Assembly (NCBI RefSeq): GCF_023073415.1
Contig: NZ_JADPJL010000063.1
Location: forward strand, 62,001-126,000
Reading direction: 5' to 3'
From: Bradyrhizobium sp. 190
GTDB taxonomy: Bacteria > Pseudomonadota > Alphaproteobacteria > Rhizobiales > Xanthobacteraceae
DNA length: 64,000 bases
In this document: positions 59,761-64,000 of the stretch, piece after piece
Layout of the letters: every line of letters starts with the position of its first letter
Position numbering within the stretch: the first letter of the stretch is position 1
Notes under the pieces: generated by a model
The model's database searches: none
Seen by the model: only the letters and a program-made list of their open reading frames with translations
What the model was told of the DNA's origin: nothing
Position numbers and translations under genes: made by a program

Positions 59761-60747
59761 TCATTCGCTCTTGATCCCGGCCTCGGCGATCAATTTCCCC
59801 CATTTCGCGCTTTCGCTCTGGATGAATTTTGCAAAAGCCTCGGGCGAGGTGGGTGCAGGTTCGGCGCCGAGAACGCGGATTTTCTCGATCGCGGCGGGAT
59901 CGCTCAACGCCTTGACGAAGGCGGCATTCAACGTGCTGATGATTTCGGGCGGCGTGCCGGCGGGCGCGACGATCCCAAACCAGCCGACGGATTCGAATCC
60001 GCTCAGACCCTGCTCCGCCAGCGTGGGAACGTCGGGCAGGAAGGCGACGCGCTTGGCGGCGGAAACCCCGAGCGCCTTCAGCTTGCCGTCGCCGATCAAT
60101 TGCTTGGATGCGGGGATATCCAGCACCGCCAGCGGGACGTGGCCGGCAAGAACGTCCGTTGTCGCCGGCGCGGTGCCGCGATAGGCGATCAATTGAACTC
60201 CGACGCCGGCCTTCTGGTTGAACAGGGCCGAGGTCAGGTGCATCGCCGTTCCGTTACCGCCATGGCCGATCGACAGGCCCTGCGGTTGCGCCTTGGCCTT
60301 GGCGATGAGGTCTGCGACCGAGGCAATGGCCGACTGTGGCGAGGACACCAGCACGAACGGGATTTCCGCCAGCAGCGTGACCGGCGCGAGATCCTTGACC
60401 GGGTCGAACGACATCGCCGCGCGATTGAGGTGGGGATTGACGGTCAGCACGCCGGCCGCGGCCACGCCGAGCGTGTATCCGTCAGGCGCGGCCTGCGCCA
60501 CGGCCGCGATGCCGATATTGCCGCCTGCCCCTGCCCTGTTCTCGATAACGATCGGCTGACGCAGCGTCTCCGACAGCAACGGCTGAAGGGCGCGGATCAC
60601 GATATCGGCACTGCCGCCGGGCGGAAACGTCACGATGATCTTGATCGGTTGATCAGGATATGCGTTTGCTGCTTCAATCGCCGATAACGACAGCGACAAG
60701 GCGGCAACAAGGGCCCCGATTAAGGCTCGCCGGATCGACGGAAACAT
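59761..60747 (-). CDS. Tripartite tricarboxylate transporter-type binding protein (TctC/Bug)
   Basis: A 328-residue periplasmic solute receptor with a signal peptide (LIGALVAALSLSLSAIEAANA). Family features are YPDQPIKIIVTFPPGGSADIVIR, RQPIVIENRAGAGGNIG, GHGGNGTAMHLTSALFN and FLPDVPTLAEQGLSGFE. The ATG with GGGGGA five bases upstream was taken; the longer frame is spurious. Bug proteins bind organic acids and often lack partner TctAB genes nearby, as here. It is divergent from a flavin monooxygenase, so it may bind an aromatic or hydroxy acid for that pathway. Confidence 0.9.
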   Translation of the reverse strand: MFPSIRRALIGALVAALSLSLSAIEAANAYPDQPIKIIVTFPPGGSADIVIRALQPLLSETLRQPIVIENRAGAGGNIGIAAVAQAAPDGYTLGVAAAGVLTVNPHLNRAAMSFDPVKDLAPVTLLAEIPFVLVSSPQSAIASVADLIAKAKAQPQGLSIGHGGNGTAMHLTSALFNQKAGVGVQLIAYRGTAPATTDVLAGHVPLAVLDIPASKQLIGDGKLKALGVSAAKRVAFLPDVPTLAEQGLSGFESVGWFGIVAPAGTPPEIISTLNAAFVKALSDPAAIEKIRVLGAEPAPTSPEAFAKFIQSESAKWGKLIAEAGIKSE

Positions 60748-60784
60748 GCAGGTCCCCCGATGATTTTTTTTGTGGCTGTCAGTT

Positions 60785-62476
60785 ATGCATGATCGTCCCA
60801 GCGCAGCAAGCGACAAGGCCGCGAGCCAGACGATGAAGACCCGCGTTTTCGTGGTCGGCGCCGGTCCGGTTGGCCTCACGCTCGCGATGGACCTCGCGCT
60901 GCGGGGAATTTCCGTCACTGTCGTAGAAACGCGCGCCGCCGGGGAACCGCCGAGCGTGAAGTGCAACCACGTGTCGTCGCGTTCGATGGAGATTTTCCGC
61001 AGGCTCGGACTGGCGCAGAAGCTGCGCGACGCGGGATTGCCGGCCGACTACCCGAACGATTGCTCCTACCGCACCACGGCAACGGGCATCGAGCTTTCGC
61101 GCATCCCCATTCCCTGCCGGCGCGATCGCTATACTGCCACCGGCGGACCGGATACCGAATGGCCGACCGCCGAACCGCCGCACCGCATCAACCAGATTTA
61201 CATGGAACCCGTGCTGTTCGCGCACGCCGCTGATATCGACGGGCTTCAGATTCTGAATCGCACCGCGTTCGAGGATTTCAGCGAAGGCCATGACGGCATC
61301 GTTGCGACCGTCCGGAACCTCGACACCGGAACCGCCTTGCAGATTCACGCCGATTTCATCGTGGGCTGCGACGGCGCACGTTCGCTCGTTCGCAAGGCTA
61401 TCGACGCCAATCTGCAGGGAACGCCGATCATCCAGCGCGTGCAGTCGACCTATATACACGCGCCCGGCCTGCTCGCCCTGATGGACCAGCCCGCCTGGAT
61501 GACGCTGTCGCTCAATCCGCGACGCTGCGGCACGGTGGTCGCGATCGACGGCCGCGAAAAATGGCTGATCCATAACCACCTCAACCGCGAGGACGAGACC
61601 TTCGAATCTGTCGATCGCGACACGTCGATCCGCGCCATCCTCGGCGTCGGCCCCGATTTCGAATACGAGGTGCTGAGCAAGGAGGACTGGGTCGGCCGCC
61701 GTCTCGTCGCCGACCGCTTTCGCAAGGGGCGTGCATTCATCTGCGGCGACGCCGCGCATTTGTGGATGCCCTATGCCGGCTACGGCATGAATGCCGGGAT
61801 CGCGGATGCGACCAACCTCGCATGGCTGCTTGCCGCCTATCTGGAAGGATGGGCCGACATCGCCATCCTCGATGCCTATGAGGCCGAGCGCCTTCCCATC
61901 ACCGAACAGGTGTCGCGCTTTGCCATGGACATGGCGGGCAAGGTTTTGAGCCAGCGTCGCACCGTCCCCGATGAAATCGAACAGCCGGGGCCGGAGGGCG
62001 ACGCCGTCCGCAAGCAGGTGGGACAAGCGGCCTATGACCTGAACGTGCAGCAATATTGCTGCGCCGGCCTCAACTTCGGCTATTTCTACGATCGCTCCCC
62101 GATCATCGCCTATGACGGCGCCGAACAGCCGGGTTTTACGATGGCGGATTTCACGCCGTCCTCGACGCCGGGCTGCCGGCTTCCGTTCGCGAAACTGGCC
62201 GACGGACGGCCGGTCTATGATGCGCTCGGGCCGGGTTACACGCTGGTGCGTTATGATCCGGATGTTGCGGTTGCGCCATTGACTGACGCGATGCGCAGCA
62301 ACGGCGTCCCGTTCGACATCGTCGATATTCCTCCGGCGCAACCGCCCAGCGGCCACAAACTCATCCTTGCGCGCACCGATCAGCACGTCGCCTGGCGCGG
62401 CGACGCGCTCCCCGACGATCCAGCGCACCTCGTCGACAAGCTGCTCGGCCGAAGCTTCAACCTCAGTCTGGGTTGA
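60785..62476 (+). CDS. FAD-dependent aromatic monooxygenase (class A flavoprotein)
   Basis: A 563-residue PheA/TfdB/MhpA-like flavin monooxygenase. The FAD Rossmann motif VFVVGAGPVGLTLAMDLA comes at the start, the DG motif is IVGCDGARSLVRK, and the second FAD contact is FICGDAAHLWMPYAGYGMNA. A C-terminal thioredoxin-like region follows (about 440-563). It would hydroxylate an aromatic substrate with NAD(P)H and O2. The start is uncertain: ATG 60785 or ATG 60833 (which gives MKTRVFVVGAG), neither with a clear ribosome site. It overlaps nothing and is followed after seven bases by the exporter gene. Confidence 0.88.
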   Translation: MHDRPSAASDKAASQTMKTRVFVVGAGPVGLTLAMDLALRGISVTVVETRAAGEPPSVKCNHVSSRSMEIFRRLGLAQKLRDAGLPADYPNDCSYRTTATGIELSRIPIPCRRDRYTATGGPDTEWPTAEPPHRINQIYMEPVLFAHAADIDGLQILNRTAFEDFSEGHDGIVATVRNLDTGTALQIHADFIVGCDGARSLVRKAIDANLQGTPIIQRVQSTYIHAPGLLALMDQPAWMTLSLNPRRCGTVVAIDGREKWLIHNHLNREDETFESVDRDTSIRAILGVGPDFEYEVLSKEDWVGRRLVADRFRKGRAFICGDAAHLWMPYAGYGMNAGIADATNLAWLLAAYLEGWADIAILDAYEAERLPITEQVSRFAMDMAGKVLSQRRTVPDEIEQPGPEGDAVRKQVGQAAYDLNVQQYCCAGLNFGYFYDRSPIIAYDGAEQPGFTMADFTPSSTPGCRLPFAKLADGRPVYDALGPGYTLVRYDPDVAVAPLTDAMRSNGVPFDIVDIPPAQPPSGHKLILARTDQHVAWRGDALPDDPAHLVDKLLGRSFNLSLG

Positions 62477-62483
62477 TTCCCTT

Positions 62484-63362
62484 ATGGCGGAGGTACCCTC
62501 CCAGCATCGCTTGGGCATTGCCCTTGTCGTCGCCGCCGCCATCGCCTGGAGCACAGCGCCGTTCTTCACACGGCTGCTTCCCTATGACTCCTGGACCATC
62601 CTGTTCTGGCGCGGATTGTTCGGCGGCGGCATGATCATGGTCTTGATGGTGCTGTTGCAGGGTCGTGCCGCCTTGCGCGATTTGACCAGGATGGACAAGA
62701 ACGGCTGGCTCGTCGCATCGTTTTCGGCATTGGCGATGATCGCCTTTATCCCTTCGCTGCAGCTCACGGATGTATCCAATGTCGCCATCATCATCGCGAC
62801 GGGTCCCTTCCTCGCGGCGGCGCTTGCCTGGATATGGCTGCGGGAAATCCCCCACCTGCGAACCATGCTGGCGAGCATCGTGGCGCTCTGCGGCGTCATG
62901 ATCATCGTCGGTAACGCACGCGCCGGCTCCGACGTCATCGGTATAGCCCTCGCCTGCTTCATGGCGCTGGCGATCGCGGCGATGACGGTCATGGTACGGC
63001 GGCACAAGAATACATCGATGGTCGCGGCTGCCGCGATGTCGAACATCCTGGGCAGCGTTATCAGCATTCCCTTCGCCCACGGAATAGCTGCGATCACCAG
63101 TTTCGACCTGCTCATTCTCGCGATGTTCGGATGCTTTCAGGTCGCCATAGGCCTCACGCTGTTCTTCCTCGGCTCGCGCCTGCTACCGTCCGGCCAGGCC
63201 GCCCTGATCTCGACGCTGGAGACGCCGCTGATGCCGTTCTGGATATGGGTGGGATTTGGCGAGGTCCCGACGCTGCGGGTTCTCGCCGGCGGCGCCCTGG
63301 TAATGGGCGCCGTCATCGCTGACATCATCGGCGAAAGCCGCACGCAGCGGCCACCAGGTTGA
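62484..63362 (+). CDS. EamA/DMT-family permease
   Basis: A 292-residue integral membrane protein with ten predicted transmembrane helices arranged as two EamA repeats. The first begins LGIALVVAAAIAWSTAPFFT, the second begins DVIGIALACFMALAIAAMTV. The end is FLGSRLLPSGQAALISTLET followed by WIWVGFGEVP. Drug/metabolite transporters of this type usually export small metabolites. By position, seven bases after the monooxygenase, it may export or import its substrate or product. It converges on the amidohydrolase at the window's right end. Confidence 0.87.
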   Translation: MAEVPSQHRLGIALVVAAAIAWSTAPFFTRLLPYDSWTILFWRGLFGGGMIMVLMVLLQGRAALRDLTRMDKNGWLVASFSALAMIAFIPSLQLTDVSNVAIIIATGPFLAAALAWIWLREIPHLRTMLASIVALCGVMIIVGNARAGSDVIGIALACFMALAIAAMTVMVRRHKNTSMVAAAAMSNILGSVISIPFAHGIAAITSFDLLILAMFGCFQVAIGLTLFFLGSRLLPSGQAALISTLETPLMPFWIWVGFGEVPTLRVLAGGALVMGAVIADIIGESRTQRPPG

Positions 63363-63372
63363 ACCGGCAGAA

Positions 63373-64000
63373 CTACCGCACCGCGAACGGCGCCTGGTAT
63401 GGCCGGCCGAACGGCACGCCATTGATCACGGTCTGCACGGGTTTAAGCAACAGCTTGCCCTCGCGCTTGTTGTTGCGGGTGTCGACGAACGAGGTCTGCG
63501 CCTCCACCAGTTCCATGATCGCGACGTCGCCGGGCGCGCCGATCTGCAGCGTGCCGATCTTCGGCGCACGGTTGATAATTTTCGCAGGCGTCACTGTCGC
63601 CGCCGCCACCACCTGCTCCAATGAAAGGCCGAGCGGGATGAACTTGCTCATCACGTTCGGCAAGTAAGGCATGCCCGGCGAGTTACCAGAGAAGACGTGG
63701 ATGTCGGAGGAGATCGTATCCGGCGTACAGCCGCCTGGGATCGCCACCTCCGCCACCGTGAAGTCGAAACTGCCGCCGCCATGGCCGACATCGAACATCA
63801 CGCCGCGCTGCTTGGCGGATAGCGCCGCCGGCAATAGTTTTCCATCCTGCACGATGTTGGTGAAGACGCCGGCGATATTCGGCGCGCCGGAATAGCAATG
63901 GGTCAGCACGTCGCCGGGGCGCAGCAGATCGAGAATCTCCGACATCAGCTCTTTGGTCTCGACTCCGCCGATATGCACCATCATCTTGGCCGGCCAGCCG
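63373..64000 (-). CDS. Amidohydrolase/deacetylase, 5'-truncated by the window edge
   Basis: The last 209 or so residues of a dihydroorotase-like metallohydrolase; the start lies beyond the window. Visible residues are KMMVHIGG, DVLTHCYSG, MFDVGHGGGSFDF and the metal Asp in ISSDIHVFSG. They are followed by the usual C-terminal ATVTPAKIINRAPKIGTLQI, GAPGDVAIMELVE. The family removes acyl groups from, or hydrolyses, cyclic amides and N-acyl-amino acids. It may belong to the same catabolic unit as the monooxygenase and TctC-type receptor. Confidence 0.85.
   Translation of the reverse strand, partial: GWPAKMMVHIGGVETKELMSEILDLLRPGDVLTHCYSGAPNIAGVFTNIVQDGKLLPAALSAKQRGVMFDVGHGGGSFDFTVAEVAIPGGCTPDTISSDIHVFSGNSPGMPYLPNVMSKFIPLGLSLEQVVAAATVTPAKIINRAPKIGTLQIGAPGDVAIMELVEAQTSFVDTRNNKREGKLLLKPVQTVINGVPFGRPYQAPFAVR

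Noticed and set aside
60779..62569. 596-codon open frame on the minus strand opposite the FAD monooxygenase
   Set aside because: No motif, and the plus strand carries the FAD-binding motifs in full.

Overview
The window looks like the chromosome of a high-GC alphaproteobacterium of the Bradyrhizobium / Nitrobacteraceae type (order Hyphomicrobiales). This rests on a GcrA-like cell-cycle regulator, Extensin_C, DUF1194, DUF1499 and RT0821-type surface proteins, a RibB fused to a degenerate RibA domain, and many palindromic intergenic repeats of the rhizobial kind. The genus is an inference from recalled protein and repeat likeness; no search was run.

Layout. (1) 122-9182 is an aromatic-ring catabolic cluster. 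A divergent amidohydrolase and a frameshifted secreted-protein gene face a colinear set: FAD ferredoxin reductase, Rieske dioxygenase alpha and beta, a dihydrodiol-dehydrogenase-like SDR, Rieske ferredoxin, a TetR regulator, two tandem extradiol-dioxygenase paralogues and a second SDR. The first extradiol paralogue has lost all three iron ligands; the second keeps them. (2) 9183-9773 is a graveyard of remnants (TetR, enoyl-CoA hydratase, OmpR-type response regulator) ending beside tRNA-Gln, a plausible edge between acquired and core DNA. (3) 10303-17940 holds an acyl-CoA dehydrogenase, a putative M15-like periplasmic protein, a GcrA homologue, membrane and coiled-coil proteins of unknown role, and a large structured repeat. 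(4) 18283-24976: MhqO-like ring-cleaving dioxygenase, enoyl-CoA hydratase, 5'-nucleotidase, histone-deacetylase-family hydrolase, XseB and a membrane-attached hydrolase. (5) 25331-29884 is a housekeeping block: dxs, a deoxyribosyltransferase-like gene, tlyA and an RNA uracil methyltransferase. (6) 30071-47894 is mixed core: DUF1194, clpS, a nucleotide cyclase, GMC oxidoreductase, aroC, a phosphatase, fabI, an ECF sigma/anti-sigma pair, a DnaJ-type co-chaperone, pdxH, corA, an L,D-transpeptidase and an extensin-like protein. (7) 47981-59686: acyl-CoA ligase, DUF1499, metallo-beta-lactamase-fold hydrolase, glutaryl-CoA dehydrogenase, ribB, a Kef-type antiporter, a decayed DUF3124 gene and an aminotransferase. 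(8) 59761-64000 is a second catabolic or transport group: TctC-type binding protein, FAD monooxygenase, EamA exporter and a partial amidohydrolase.

How the genes fit together. In region 1 electrons would flow NADH to FAD reductase to Rieske ferredoxin to the alpha/beta oxygenase. The SDR would rearomatise the cis-dihydrodiol to a catechol, and the intact extradiol enzyme would open the ring. No alpha/beta-hydrolase C-C hydrolase is present, so the divergent amidohydrolase is the best candidate for the next hydrolytic or decarboxylating step. The substrate cannot be read from the sequence.

Intergenic DNA is unusually rich in palindromic repeats, several in two or three copies. There is no CRISPR array, no recognisable insertion sequence and no rRNA. 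The only tRNA found is tRNA-Gln(TTG).
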